This document shows positions 7,822 through 16,258 of a stretch of DNA of 64,000 nucleotides, piece after piece; position 1 is the stretch's first letter, and every line of letters begins with the position of its first letter. Made by a program: the position numbers and the translations under genes. Origin of the DNA: Flavobacterium sp. ov086. GTDB lineage: Bacteria; Bacteroidota; Bacteroidia; Flavobacteriales; Flavobacteriaceae. Under the pieces are notes generated by a model. That model ran no database searches. It was not told the DNA's origin and saw only the letters and a program-made list of their open reading frames with translations. The stretch lies in NCBI RefSeq assembly GCF_900187965.1, contig NZ_FZNL01000009.1, positions 1 to 64,000 of the forward strand, in the 5' to 3' direction.

Positions 7822-7945
7822 CTATAACATACGTTTTGCCGTATTTGGGTTTTGCGAGAATTATCGTTTTAATTTGTATTTTTGTTTAGTCGAAAATATT
7901 CGGTTTCAAAATTTCCAAACACGGCAAAGCGCGAGAACGTTAGCG
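7822..7945 (+). repeat. Cassette-boundary palindrome R0, upstream of the group II globin
   Basis: Inverted arms TTTGCCGTATTTGG (7835-7848) and CCAAACACGGCAAA (7915-7928) match at 13 of 14 positions. Outer ends are ATAAC (7824-7828) and GTTAG (7939-7943), complementary in four bases. The right end GCGAGAACGTTAGCG sits about 40 bp before the next start codon, as in R1 and R2. The layout recalls integron attC sites, but the ends do not match the attC consensus exactly. Confidence 0.6.
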
Positions 7946-7981
7946 TTCATTTTTAGTGAGACACTCTAAAATTTTTAAGAA

Positions 7982-8461
7982 ATGAAAAATATACCGACAC
8001 TTTATGAATGGGCAGGTGATATGAAAACTTTTGAAACTTTGTTTACAAAGTTTTATGACAAGGTCTTGAAAGATGATTTATTAGGCGAAGTTTTTATAAA
8101 TATGTCACAAGAGCATATAAAACAGGTTTCACATTTTGTCGCGGAAGTATTTGGTGGTGACAAACTTTATACAACCGAAGATAAAGGAAGTCATTCTATT
8201 ATGATTGGCAAACATATTGGCAAAATGCTGACCGAAGAAAAACGCCAGCGTTGGGTACATCTTTTATTGCAGACAGCAGATGAAGTAGGTTTAAAAAGCG
8301 ACCCGGAGTTTCGTTCTGCATTTGTAGGTTACATTGAATGGGGAACACGGCTTGCAGTTATCAACTCACAACTTACAGAAAATTCAATGGCATCAAATGA
8401 GCCTATGCCTAAATGGGGTTGGGGAGAAACAGGCGGGCCTTATACTTCAAATGAAAACTAA
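7982..8461 (+). CDS. Truncated hemoglobin, group II
   Basis: A 159-residue globin of the truncated 2-on-2 type; binds heme and reacts with oxygen or NO. Seen: PTLYEWAGD at the start, FETLFTKFYDKVLKDDLLGEVF (helix B with the paired aromatic residues), HVSHFVAEVFGG-like segment QVSHFVAEVFGG in the proximal His region, and the conserved Trp in RQRWVHLLL. The C-terminal MPKWGWGETGGPY is a hallmark tail of this subgroup. The start follows the A-rich 'taaga' leader and lies about 40 bp after the right end of palindrome R0, so the gene looks like a single-gene module. Another globin of a different group occurs at 58905. Confidence 0.9.
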   Translation: MKNIPTLYEWAGDMKTFETLFTKFYDKVLKDDLLGEVFINMSQEHIKQVSHFVAEVFGGDKLYTTEDKGSHSIMIGKHIGKMLTEEKRQRWVHLLLQTADEVGLKSDPEFRSAFVGYIEWGTRLAVINSQLTENSMASNEPMPKWGWGETGGPYTSNEN

Positions 8462-8529
8462 TATAAAAGAAACATCTAAAAATTTTCATCATCGCCTGGG
8501 GATAAGGATTTGATGCCGAATAGGTGATC

Positions 8530-9420
8530 TTAAGGTAGTTTTGATAACAATAACCTGATGTTACCTAAAACAAGTTTAGGTTCATCAAGTTGAATAAAAT
8601 GTCCTGACTTTATTGTTTTTATATGTGTAAAATCTTTTACTCCTGTCTTAAGTGATTCCTTAGAGTCGTACCATAATTGTCTATCGGCTGAATCATGTTC
8701 GGCATCAATTTTCATACTTGTTATTGCGATAACCGGAACGTCAGGCAAATTAGGTAATCCTTCCATATATTTAAAATCTTCTATTAATTGAAGAGTTTCT
8801 AATGCTATTCCCGAATTTTCACCATAAGCAGCTTTATAAGTATTATAAAATGAGTCTATTTGACTCTGTGAAAAATGGTTGTACTTTTCGTGAGAAGCAT
8901 CAACAAATACTAAGCCGGCAACTTTTTTAGGATTTTTTATAGCAAAATCTCTAATAATCAATCCACCTAATGAATGTCCTACCAGGATTACTTTTCTGTC
9001 GTTTGCAAATTTATCTATGACCTTTTCAAGTTCACTTCTTAACTTATTGATATTTCTAGGTTCAGTGTCAGATTCTGATTTTCCGTAACCAGCTCTATCA
9101 TATAATAAAACGTCAGAATCTAAAAAATTAGATATGGACAAGATCTCCGAAGATTTTCCGGTGCTGTACCACGACGTATGATCGTTTCCATGACCAGATT
9201 CAAAAACAACTAAATATTTTGATTTTTTTGATACAATGTAGGTCATCAGTTTATGTGTTCCTAAATCGATTACAGTTCCCGGATATTCGGGAGAATCTTT
9301 TTTATCATCATCTGAGCAAGAGACAAAAGAGAACGTATAAATTATAAAAGTTAAAAGACATAATAATCTAATAATAGCTTTGTGTAGCTTTGATTCGCGG
9401 TGTTTTTTTCTTAAGGTCAT
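8530..9420 (-). CDS. Alpha/beta hydrolase, predicted lipoprotein
   Basis: A 296-residue protein. Lipoprotein signal: hydrophobic residues 18-34 and lipobox Cys at 35 (SFVSC), followed by a Asp-rich SDDDKKD stretch typical of surface-exported lipoproteins in Bacteroidota. The hydrolase fold shows the oxyanion region VVFESGHGNDHTSW (71-84), nucleophile elbow GHSLGG with Ser150, and a late SGHFIQLDEP supplying the catalytic His. An acid residue is likely in the DVPVIAITS...D segment. The substrate is unknown (ester or lactone). Upstream gap to the next gene is small and holds no clear site. Confidence 0.88.
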   Translation of the reverse strand: MTLRKKHRESKLHKAIIRLLCLLTFIIYTFSFVSCSDDDKKDSPEYPGTVIDLGTHKLMTYIVSKKSKYLVVFESGHGNDHTSWYSTGKSSEILSISNFLDSDVLLYDRAGYGKSESDTEPRNINKLRSELEKVIDKFANDRKVILVGHSLGGLIIRDFAIKNPKKVAGLVFVDASHEKYNHFSQSQIDSFYNTYKAAYGENSGIALETLQLIEDFKYMEGLPNLPDVPVIAITSMKIDAEHDSADRQLWYDSKESLKTGVKDFTHIKTIKSGHFIQLDEPKLVLGNIRLLLSKLP

Positions 9421-9546
9421 TTGTAATTTTTAGTTTTTATTGAAAGTAAAATCGATACAAATATTAGTATTATTTACCATGAAAAAGTTCTGATTTATGA
9501 ATCCGAACCTATTTAAAACAACTAGAAATTTCCTGTTTGTAAAAAA

Positions 9547-10689
9547 TCATACCACAGCGAGGATTGCTTTTTTAAATTCAGATGGAGTTTGATTCGTCAT
9601 TTTCTTAAAAGTAGTATTAAAGACTGTTTTAGAATTAAAACCAACTTCAAAAGCAATTCCCATTAAACTCAAATACTCCATATTAGAATCCTGAATCATT
9701 TTTTTTGCTTCCTCGATTCGATACGTATTAATAAATTGATAAAAATTTTCATTACAGCCTTTATTTATTATATAAGACAGCAGATGAGTTGAAATATTCA
9801 ATTGTGAAGCCAATTTAAATAAGCTTAACTCCGGATCCAAAAAAGGTTTTTTATGATCCATTACCTGAAGTAAAATTGATTTCATTTCTTTTAATTCATC
9901 ATCAGAAATCAATTTTTTCTGATTGCTTTTCAATCCGGAAGTTTCATTTATAAGGATGTCAATTTCTTTTTTTTCTTCATTATTAAGCGGTATAATTTCT
10001 TTTTGTTTTAAAGAAAAATAGGCTATAATAAAAATGCAGACAAGATAAACCAGACCAGCAAAATTGTCAAATAAAACACTCGTTTTTGCTAATTTAAAAA
10101 AAATATCAATTAACCAAAGACCAGTAATTATCAACACGCATATCACTACTTTTTGTAGCCATTTTAAGTTGATAGTATTCATGTTAGAAGTGTACAGAAA
10201 CAATTTTTTTTGATAAGTAGTTATTTCTCTGTACGCCATAATAGCATAAGTAATAACCTGAAAACAAAAAATTAAATTAAAAACTGTAATGATTACAACA
10301 GCATTTTTTTTATCAGCATCAGTCGAAGGTTGCTCTAGATTAATGAGGGCTGAAACTAAAAGTAAAAATAGCATTATAAAAGCAAATGCAAAATGCAAAT
10401 TATCTTTCGTTCGCCATTTTCTGTTAGGATTAACAAAATAAGCAACAGTAAAATAAAAAACCGGGGCTACTATATAATCCGTTAATGCCAAAAAATCATT
10501 TATGGGCATTCGTATTTTTAAAAACTCAGTTTTTTCTAATAAGTCATTAAACTGAATAAGGAATATGCACAAAATAAAAGAACCAAACCATCGATTAACC
10601 TTACTGTTTACTTGATTAATATTAGCAAAGATTAAAAATGCCAGTAATAAAGTCGTTCCTGCAACAAAGAAGCTGATTAGTTGATCCAT
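9547..10689 (-). CDS. Membrane-anchored AraC-family regulator (multi-pass N-domain)
   Basis: Start chosen at 10689 (MDQLISFFVAG) because the upstream Met at 10761 adds 24 residues of low-complexity sequence. About 380 residues. The first 225 residues have six or seven hydrophobic segments; the C-terminal 100 carry the AraC HTH pair (LFKLASQLNISTHLLSYIINK and YLSLMGIAFEVGFNSKTVFN) and end with KKMTNQTPSEFKKA. This architecture is common in Flavobacteria and is thought to sense membrane or extracellular signals. The target is unknown; it may regulate the adjacent hydrolase lipoprotein, transcribed in the same direction. Confidence 0.88.
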   Translation of the reverse strand: MDQLISFFVAGTTLLLAFLIFANINQVNSKVNRWFGSFILCIFLIQFNDLLEKTEFLKIRMPINDFLALTDYIVAPVFYFTVAYFVNPNRKWRTKDNLHFAFAFIMLFLLLVSALINLEQPSTDADKKNAVVIITVFNLIFCFQVITYAIMAYREITTYQKKLFLYTSNMNTINLKWLQKVVICVLIITGLWLIDIFFKLAKTSVLFDNFAGLVYLVCIFIIAYFSLKQKEIIPLNNEEKKEIDILINETSGLKSNQKKLISDDELKEMKSILLQVMDHKKPFLDPELSLFKLASQLNISTHLLSYIINKGCNENFYQFINTYRIEEAKKMIQDSNMEYLSLMGIAFEVGFNSKTVFNTTFKKMTNQTPSEFKKAILAVV

Positions 10690-10849
10690 TAAAAAAAATA
10701 ATACATATATGTGTTTGATGTTTTTTGAGAATGATAAAATAAACAAATATATACAAATCAAAGTGTTTTCTTTTGAATTGGTATTCTAATAAAAAATTAG
10801 CCCGCTTGTGAACGCAACAGGATGTTGAAAAAGAGGGGTAAAACGAAAA

Positions 10850-10874
10850 AGCTCCAGATTTCTCTGAAGCTTTT
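10850..10874 (-). terminator. Copy of the tRNA-Glu-type terminator hairpin (scar S3)
   Basis: AAAAGCTCCAGA-tttc-TCTGAAGCTTTT. Together with the following 130 bp it duplicates the segment 14611-14715, so it came along with a copied XRE gene end. Confidence 0.6.
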
Positions 10875-10946
10875 ATTTTGATGTTTTTATAAATGATTAT
10901 TTCTTAAATTTAATATTTTCAGATATGAATGAAAATTATTCGGAAA

Positions 10947-11003
10947 TTATTTATTGATTAATTTTTCAGGTCTTGTCATCATTTCATCTTTCTCTTTCAA
11001 GAC
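10947..11003 (-). pseudogene. Remnant of an XRE-type regulator (C-terminal codons only)
   Basis: From the stop codon at 10947-10949 the minus strand reads the same C-terminal residues as the XRE gene at 14660 (…EKDEMM-type helix ending KLINK), with only a few base differences in 56. Similarity ends near 11003 and no N-terminal part is present. With the matching hairpin at 10850 it shows a duplicated and mostly deleted paralogue. Confidence 0.65.
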
Positions 11004-11075
11004 TTTGAAAATGAGAAAAACTTATTTTTCTTTAATTATAGTAGTGAAAATAGACTTAGCGAAATAGAATTTCAA

Positions 11076-11293
11076 ATGGGAATTGAATTAACTATTGAAA
11101 ACATAAAAATTGAGATAGGAGAAGATATAAATAAAGCAATTGGAACATTAGAATATCCATACTCAGAAAATGATGATGGAAATTATTTTTTCAATGAGCT
11201 GAAATTAAATATTGCGAATGACAAATATATGGGTGGCAATGGAAACAGTTAATCTTCTATTTAGCAAAGGATGAATTAGAAATTGATAAATAA
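11076..11293 (+). pseudogene. Small hypothetical gene with a probable frameshift
   Basis: Starting at 11076 the frame reads MGIELTIENIKIEIGEDINK and continues for 58 codons to a TAA at 11250-11252. In the next frame the sequence goes on as LIFYLAKDELEIDK to a stop at 11291-11293. The tail looks like a natural ending of the same protein, so one indel near 11240 probably broke a gene of about 72 residues. Family not recognised; length and acidic nature resemble small immunity proteins, which is only a guess. Palindrome R1 follows at once. Confidence 0.45.
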
Positions 11294-11309
11294 AACCGAA
11301 TGTTAGCAC

Positions 11310-11430
11310 TTTTTACAATTGATTTGATAATTGGATTAAAGGAAAGTTGGTTTTGTATTTGGAATGATTTGGCAAATTCGAATAATAGGATTAGTTTAGT
11401 CCCAAGTCTGCTTGTAGCGCCAGAACGTTA
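11310..11430 (+). repeat. Cassette-boundary palindrome R1
   Basis: A 31-bp block at 11341-11371 (begins GGAAAGTTGGTTTTGTATTT) is 30/31 identical to 12486-12516 in R2. The right end TGTAGCGCCAGAACGTTA (11413-11430) matches the right end of R0. The next start codon is 27 bp away. Compared with R2 it lacks about 30 bp of central loop. Confidence 0.65.
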
Positions 11431-11456
11431 CCTCATATTATAACAACAAGACAATT

Positions 11457-12386
11457 ATGGACCACATTGATAATACATATCGAATTGAAAATGCAAAGAA
11501 ATCATTATTAGGAGTGTCAATTGGAGATGCGTTTGGGGATAGTTTTTTTGGCGATTTAGATAAAATTTCAGAAAGTATTTATTTAAGACAGATACCTGAA
11601 ACTACATGGGAATTTACGGACGACACAGTAATGTCAATTGCTGTTTTTGATGAATTAGAAAGAAATGGCGATATAGACCAGGAAAACTTACTAAAACAGT
11701 TTTGTATAAATCACGATTTAGATACAAACAGAGGTTATGGTGCAACTTTGAGAAGGCTGTTAAGAGAAGTTCAAAACGGTGAGAATTGGCAGGAAGTATC
11801 AAAAAGAGCATTTGACGGACAAGGTTCAATGGGAAATGGAGCTGCAATGAGAGTTTGTCCAATTGGTGCTTTCCATTTCGACAATTTTCAAAAAGTGAAA
11901 GAATTATCAATAAAATCAGCTGAAATTACTCATTCAAATATTGAAGCGATTACAGGCGCTATTGCGATTGCAATTGGTACTGCATTGACAACTCAAATGA
12001 AATTTGACAGGTGTGTATTAACACCAATTGATTTTATAGATAAAATTTTAAAAGAATTACCAGATAGTGACACAAAGTCGAAGATTTCAAAATCTAAAAG
12101 CGTACCCTACAATTATCATATTGAGACTGTAAAAAGCATTTTAGGTAATGGTATAAATATGACTGCACAAGATACAGTACCTTTTGCAATTTGGTGTACG
12201 GCATATAATTTACAAAATTTTGAAGAAGGACTTTGGAAAGCAGTATCTATTTTAGGTGACAGAGATACTATTTGTGCAATGGTAGGTGGAATGTCTATAA
12301 TGTCATCAGATGATTTAAAGATTCCTTATTCTTGGACAAATTCGGTAGAAAGTATCGACAAAAGTATATTTAGAAAAAATGAATAA
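11457..12386 (+). CDS. ADP-ribosylglycohydrolase family protein
   Basis: A 309-residue protein of the ARH/DraG family, which removes ADP-ribose from proteins, nucleic acids or small molecules with two metal ions. Visible: LLGVSIGDAFGDSFFG at the start, the metal-binding TDDTVM (about 53-58), GNGAAMRVCPIG, ITHSNIEAITGAIAIA, and the C-terminal LGDRDTICAMVGGM carrying the second pair of metal Asp residues (most relatives have GGDTDT). Length is normal and the frame is intact. The gene sits exactly between palindromes R1 and R2 with no other ORF, so it behaves as a one-gene cassette. Physiological target unknown; anti-phage or toxin-reversal roles are possible. Confidence 0.88.
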   Translation: MDHIDNTYRIENAKKSLLGVSIGDAFGDSFFGDLDKISESIYLRQIPETTWEFTDDTVMSIAVFDELERNGDIDQENLLKQFCINHDLDTNRGYGATLRRLLREVQNGENWQEVSKRAFDGQGSMGNGAAMRVCPIGAFHFDNFQKVKELSIKSAEITHSNIEAITGAIAIAIGTALTTQMKFDRCVLTPIDFIDKILKELPDSDTKSKISKSKSVPYNYHIETVKSILGNGINMTAQDTVPFAIWCTAYNLQNFEEGLWKAVSILGDRDTICAMVGGMSIMSSDDLKIPYSWTNSVESIDKSIFRKNE

Positions 12387-12448
12387 CTTGATTAACAATC
12401 ATTAAAAGTACTGGATGGTAAGGCAATTTGAAATAAAGTAAAACTGTT

Positions 12449-12603
12449 CATAACAGCTACAACAGATTTAGGCAATTGAGTTAATGGAAATTTGGTTTTG
12501 TATTTGGAATGATTTGCTTCACCTATTCGCTATAGCTCGGGTGGCAAATGTGAAGAATAAACTTGATTTAGTTCCAAAATCGCTATAGTATTAGAACATT
12601 AGA
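12449..12603 (+). repeat. Cassette-boundary palindrome R2
   Basis: Begins CATAACAGCTACAAC and ends CTATAGTATTAGAACATTAG. Arms GGAA...ATTTG (12486-12516) and CAAAT...TTCC are imperfectly complementary, with a variable loop containing CACC...GGTG. The right end lies 24 bp before the next start codon. Confidence 0.6.
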
Positions 12604-12626
12604 TAGCATTTTAAACACATACACTA

Positions 12627-13067
12627 ATGAAAATATATCTTCCCTTAATTTTGTTGTTATTTCTTTCCTGTAATAATAAACAAGAACGACTAGAAAAAAT
12701 ACTTTTAGAAAAAGAAGGACCGGTTGAACTGGATTACTTTCATATAACTACCCAAAGTTCTGACAAAAGTTATGGCTTTACGGAATCAAATCCAATTAAG
12801 GTTGGAGGTCGTTCCGAAAGTATGGGACCAAAAAACGAACGGAGATTTTTGAGTGCATTGAAAGGACCAAATGGCGAAACAGTGAGATTTTATAGACAAG
12901 GAAGCTGTTGCCTTTTTGAAACTCCAAATGTGGAAAAGGGCTTTAAGGGCTCGCTTGACATCTATAAAATATATTGGGAAGATATAACAGATACTTTAAA
13001 GATTTACATCAATATGTATGATAAAGACAGTTTAATGATTCCCTCAGGTTTAACTTCAAAAAAATGA
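12627..13067 (+). CDS. Predicted lipoprotein, 146 residues
   Basis: Signal peptide with lipobox LFLSC (Cys at about 15). The mature part has a conserved-looking core SCCLFETPN...GSLDIYKIYWE...LKIYINMYDKDSLMIPSG, a pattern recalled from a widespread small Bacteroidota lipoprotein family of unknown function (sometimes mislabelled as an aldolase in databases). A Cys pair follows RQGS. It lies right after palindrome R2 and converges on the M28 peptidase gene, with a shared terminator at 13156. Confidence 0.7.
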   Translation: MKIYLPLILLLFLSCNNKQERLEKILLEKEGPVELDYFHITTQSSDKSYGFTESNPIKVGGRSESMGPKNERRFLSALKGPNGETVRFYRQGSCCLFETPNVEKGFKGSLDIYKIYWEDITDTLKIYINMYDKDSLMIPSGLTSKK

Positions 13068-13097
13068 TTTTTTTGAGTCTGGAATTGATCAGGTTTC

Positions 13098-13143
13098 ATG
13101 AAAAGCTGCAAAAATGTCGCTGACTTTACGTAGCGTAAAGAAC
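13098..13143. repeat. REP-like dispersed repeat, half copy D
   Basis: GCTGCAAAAATGTCGCTGAC followed by TTTACGTAGCGTAAAG; same core as copies A-C, in the orientation of copy C. It also contains a small palindrome TTTACG-TAG-CGTAAA. Confidence 0.5.
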
Positions 13144-13155
13144 AAGACAAATAAT

Positions 13156-13193
13156 AAAAAAGCACTGAAAACCAATCATTTTTAGTGCTTTTT
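13156..13193. terminator. Bidirectional terminator between converging genes
   Basis: AAAAAGCACT and AGTGCTTTTT form a 10-bp stem around a 17-bp loop, with A- and T-runs on the two sides. It serves the lipoprotein gene on the plus strand and the M28 gene on the minus strand. Confidence 0.8.
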
Positions 13194-13216
13194 CGATTCT
13201 TTATAATTTACTTATA

Positions 13217-14521
13217 TTATTTCAGTTGAGTAGTATTTACTCTTGTTGGCGTATCTTTTCCGCTAATAATCGAAGAAGAACTTAATGCAATTGATTTTAT
13301 TATTTGGGTCATGTTATCAATATCCAACGTTTCAAATTCATCATCGGCTGTGTGGTACGTTAACTCATTATCCATTTTTGAAGTAGAAATGGTATGAGCA
13401 GGAACTCCAAGCTTGGCTAACGTAGCGTTGTCTGAGCGGTAAAATAATTGTTGGTCTGGATAAGGATCTGAATAAAATGTAAAATTTGTTCCTGTTAAAT
13501 TAGTTTGTAAAATCTGCCCCATATTAGACTTTTCGAAGCCTGTAATGTAAGCAGAGTTTTTACCCCATTTAGATTCTGTTCCTATCATTTCAATATTGAA
13601 CATTGCAATCACTTTTTCTGGTGCAAGCTGTTTAGAAAAATATTTGGCTCCATAACCACCTATTTCTTCAGCTACAAATGTGGTAAAAATAATAGTGCGC
13701 TCGTTGTTATTTTGTTTTTTAAAATATTTCGCGAGCATAATTACTGCTGTTGTTCCGGCGGCATCATCATTGGCACCATTATAAATAGAATCTGTTGCCG
13801 GATGCGGAGCACCTTCTTCAGGAGAGCCTACTCCTAAATGATCATAATGTCCTGAAAAAATCACATACTCATTTGGTTTAGTTTTTCCGGGTAATATTCC
13901 AACAACATTATTCAATGTTTTTTTGGAGATTGTATTCGTTAATTCAACAGAAAAAGAGGTCGCTTCTATGGTACCAAAAACAAACACAATCGTATTGTTT
14001 CCAGGAGTAGCATTTATTCGATCAATATGTTGAATATTTGGTAAAATATTATCAAATGAAGGGTCAACTAGTACTAAAAGATTTTTTGGACTTTTATAAT
14101 ATTCATTAAATTTCACGCCAAAGTTATCGCCCTTATTGATTTTTACAATAGAAATATCGTTTTTTTCAGTTAAAGAAACTTGAGGAAGGTAGGAGAATGT
14201 TACAACTTGATTATTATTTATTTCTTTGCCATCAATAGTAATTTTTGAAGAAACTGCTTTAGAGGCAGTCAGTGAAAATTCTTGTCTATAATTCGTTGCT
14301 GAATTGAAAGTTTTCAAACCAATTGCTGCAAACTCTGATTCTATAAAAGCTGATGCTTTGTCAATACCGGGAGTAAAAGTTCTCCTGCCTTGCATGTCAT
14401 CAGCCGAAAGTATTTTTTCTACACGAGTTACTTCTTTGTTCGTAATAATTTTATCAATTGATTGTCCATGTACATTAAAACATTGACTTAGAACAAAAAT
14501 ACTTGCAATTATTTTTTTCAT
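13217..14521 (-). CDS. Exported M28-family zinc peptidase
   Basis: A 434-residue protein with a signal peptide (MKKIIASIFVLSQCFNVHGQ). The M28 aminopeptidase domain (about 215-420) shows the zinc ligands in order: GHYDHLG (His), NGANDDAAG (Asp bridging), VAEEIGGYG (Glu-Glu), FNIEMIG (Glu where many have Asp) and TYHTADDEF (His). The N-terminal 200 residues form a PA-like or cap domain. Such enzymes release N-terminal amino acids from peptides in the periplasm or outside the cell. No GPI-like or T9SS tail is seen. It appears to be a single gene. Confidence 0.92.
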   Translation of the reverse strand: MKKIIASIFVLSQCFNVHGQSIDKIITNKEVTRVEKILSADDMQGRRTFTPGIDKASAFIESEFAAIGLKTFNSATNYRQEFSLTASKAVSSKITIDGKEINNNQVVTFSYLPQVSLTEKNDISIVKINKGDNFGVKFNEYYKSPKNLLVLVDPSFDNILPNIQHIDRINATPGNNTIVFVFGTIEATSFSVELTNTISKKTLNNVVGILPGKTKPNEYVIFSGHYDHLGVGSPEEGAPHPATDSIYNGANDDAAGTTAVIMLAKYFKKQNNNERTIIFTTFVAEEIGGYGAKYFSKQLAPEKVIAMFNIEMIGTESKWGKNSAYITGFEKSNMGQILQTNLTGTNFTFYSDPYPDQQLFYRSDNATLAKLGVPAHTISTSKMDNELTYHTADDEFETLDIDNMTQIIKSIALSSSSIISGKDTPTRVNTTQLK

Positions 14522-14610
14522 ATTTTACTTTTATAAATAATATTTTGGTTAAACCAAAAGTACATTAATTATTTGCAAAATTTCCATAATGCAAATTGCT
14601 ATAAACGAAA

Positions 14611-14636
14611 AAAGCTCCAGATTTCTCTGAAGCTTT
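14611..14636 (-). terminator. Terminator of the XRE gene (scar S4 hairpin)
   Basis: AAAGCTCCAGA-tttc-TCTGAAGCTTT, T-run on the minus strand, 24 bp after the XRE stop. Identical in core to the tRNA-Glu terminator, so it was probably copied from there. Confidence 0.7.
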
Positions 14637-14659
14637 ATTTTAATGTTTTTTATTAATGA

Positions 14660-15070
14660 TTATTTATTGATTAATTTTTCAAGTCTTGCCATCATTTCAT
14701 CTTTCTCTTTCAGCATGCGCTCAAACAAAGCAATCTTTTCTTCGTGAAGTTTTTTTAATTCTTCAACAGAATTAATGTTGAATACAGGCTTAGCGTTTCC
14801 TATATAGGCATCTTTTTCGATATTAAAGGTATTAGAAATAATATTCACGGCGTGTTCTTCATCAAATTTCTGAAAAGCTTCAACGGGAATTTTTAATGCC
14901 TCCGAGATTTGATTAAGAATATCATCTTCAATTATATCTTTTTGCTCCAGCATAGAAATTTTCTTTTGATTCCAGTCATTTCCCAGATCAAAAGCCAATG
15001 CTTCTTGTTTGATTCCAAGCATTTCTCTAAAACGTTTAACGTTTCTTCCCTGATGTATTTTCTGTTCCAT
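14660..15070 (-). CDS. XRE-family helix-turn-helix regulator with C-terminal coiled coil
   Basis: Start chosen at 15070 (MEQKIHQGRNVKRF); a Met four codons earlier is possible. 136 residues. HTH in residues about 8-65: NVKRFREMLGIKQEALAFDL ... KKISMLEQKDIIEDDILNQISEAL. The tail VEELKKLHEEKIALFERMLKEKDEMMARLEKL is a strong coiled coil, likely for dimerisation. A mostly deleted duplicate of its 3' end lies at 10947. It is 102 bp downstream of the 231-residue gene at 15173, on the same strand. Confidence 0.88.
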   Translation of the reverse strand: MEQKIHQGRNVKRFREMLGIKQEALAFDLGNDWNQKKISMLEQKDIIEDDILNQISEALKIPVEAFQKFDEEHAVNIISNTFNIEKDAYIGNAKPVFNINSVEELKKLHEEKIALFERMLKEKDEMMARLEKLINK

Positions 15071-15172
15071 AATGATTATCAATTTTCTAAAGGCTCAAAG
15101 ATAAAGCCATTTGGCTTAAAAATTTTGAATTTCAAAGATAAAAATATATCATCTAAAATTGGGTTTGTGCAA

Positions 15173-15868
15173 CTATAAATCGTTAACTAATAATTTGTTT
15201 TTTGATAGTAATTCCAATTCGCTTTCTCTCATATCTACTCCCATAATAAAACCAAGTTTGTTCTTATGTGCAACATCCAGTAATGTCAGAAAAGCTTTTG
15301 CCAGGTCATTGTCTTCAAAGTGTAAATTTTCTTTATCAAGAAAAAGAAGTTGAATATCTTCATTTGTTATCCAATTTGTAATACCCATACTATCTTGAGA
15401 TAAAAAATCATTCCAATCATCAAGTTCCTCAATAATATTATAAGAGAGTGTTTTTATATGGATATTAAAATTTCGGGATACGCCACCTTTACCTAGTCCT
15501 AAATGCGGATTGAAGTCAGCACAAGTCTTAAATAAATAGTATTCCAAAAATTTACAGAACTCATAATGACCGTCTAAACTGCTTAAAAAAAGATTTTGAT
15601 TATCATAACTAGTAATTTTATGAAATTCATGGTGAATTTTGAAAGTTTCGTCAAGTGAGTTCGAAATTGAAATAATTCTTTGAATATTTTGTTCAACAAG
15701 ACTATTTAGTTTTTCAGTAGATAAATGAGAAATACCTCCAGTAGTATAATGCTTTAAAAATTCCAGACAGGATTGAGTTAAATCACCAGTTTTTCCTTTG
15801 AGTTCTGGAACTACCTCCTTGTAGAATTTCTTGTCGTCAAATAAATGTAAAGTACGCCAATATCCCAT
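15173..15868 (-). CDS. Hypothetical protein, 231 residues
   Basis: Not recognised. Starts MGYWRTLHLFDDKKFYKEVVP, with a length and composition (soluble, no signal peptide, many aromatic and acidic residues) like the single-domain proteins often found as immunity or cargo genes in variable regions; this is only an impression. A glycine patch GLGKGGVSRNFN occurs near residue 125. It lies upstream of the XRE regulator in the same direction and after the scar region at 16 kb. Confidence 0.5.
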   Translation of the reverse strand: MGYWRTLHLFDDKKFYKEVVPELKGKTGDLTQSCLEFLKHYTTGGISHLSTEKLNSLVEQNIQRIISISNSLDETFKIHHEFHKITSYDNQNLFLSSLDGHYEFCKFLEYYLFKTCADFNPHLGLGKGGVSRNFNIHIKTLSYNIIEELDDWNDFLSQDSMGITNWITNEDIQLLFLDKENLHFEDNDLAKAFLTLLDVAHKNKLGFIMGVDMRESELELLSKNKLLVNDL

Positions 15869-16040
15869 TTTTTTGATTTTTAAAGTATTTAAAAAGAAAT
15901 CAAAGTATTGGTTTATTAATTTTTTGTTCTCTTGGAGTTCTTTATGAAAAGCTATTAATGTTTCCTAACTTCGCACTCGCAATCTGGATCAAAGTATAAT
16001 AAACGATACTGATTGTTTTATAAAAGTAAATATAAACAAA
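15869..16040. other. Intergenic spacer before scar S5
   Basis: AT-rich; nothing recognisable apart from the left edge of the repeat at 16041. Part may be the promoter of the 231-residue gene. Confidence 0.4.
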
Positions 16041-16195
16041 AAAAGCTCCAGATTTTTCTGAAGCTTTTACTTAGTAGCAGGAACAGGGAACTCAAACCAA
16101 ATTTCTTTGAAAATACAGGCTTTTAATTTTTACTAGTAGCCTAACGGGACAATTCTCAAACCATTTTACAGATGATTTAAAAAAAATGAGATATT
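16041..16195 (-). repeat. tRNA-3'-end/terminator scar S5
   Basis: Hairpin AAAAGCTCCAGATTTTTCTG-AAGCTTTT, then TTAGTAGCAGGAACAGGGAA and CTCAAACC (fMet 3' end with changes), TGAAAATACAGG, then TAGTAGCCTAACGGGACAAT and CTCAAACCATTTTACAG. The last 50 bp are almost identical to scar S7 at 18606-18656. Confidence 0.6.
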
Positions 16196-16258
16196 TAGTA
16201 AATGATTATTAGAAAAAGAACTTAACTGCAGTCCTAGTTTACATAATTATTTTATGCT

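Noticed and set aside
7822..12603. True integron cassette array
   Set aside because: No integron integrase or attI is visible and the repeat ends do not match the attC core consensus; kept only as an analogy.
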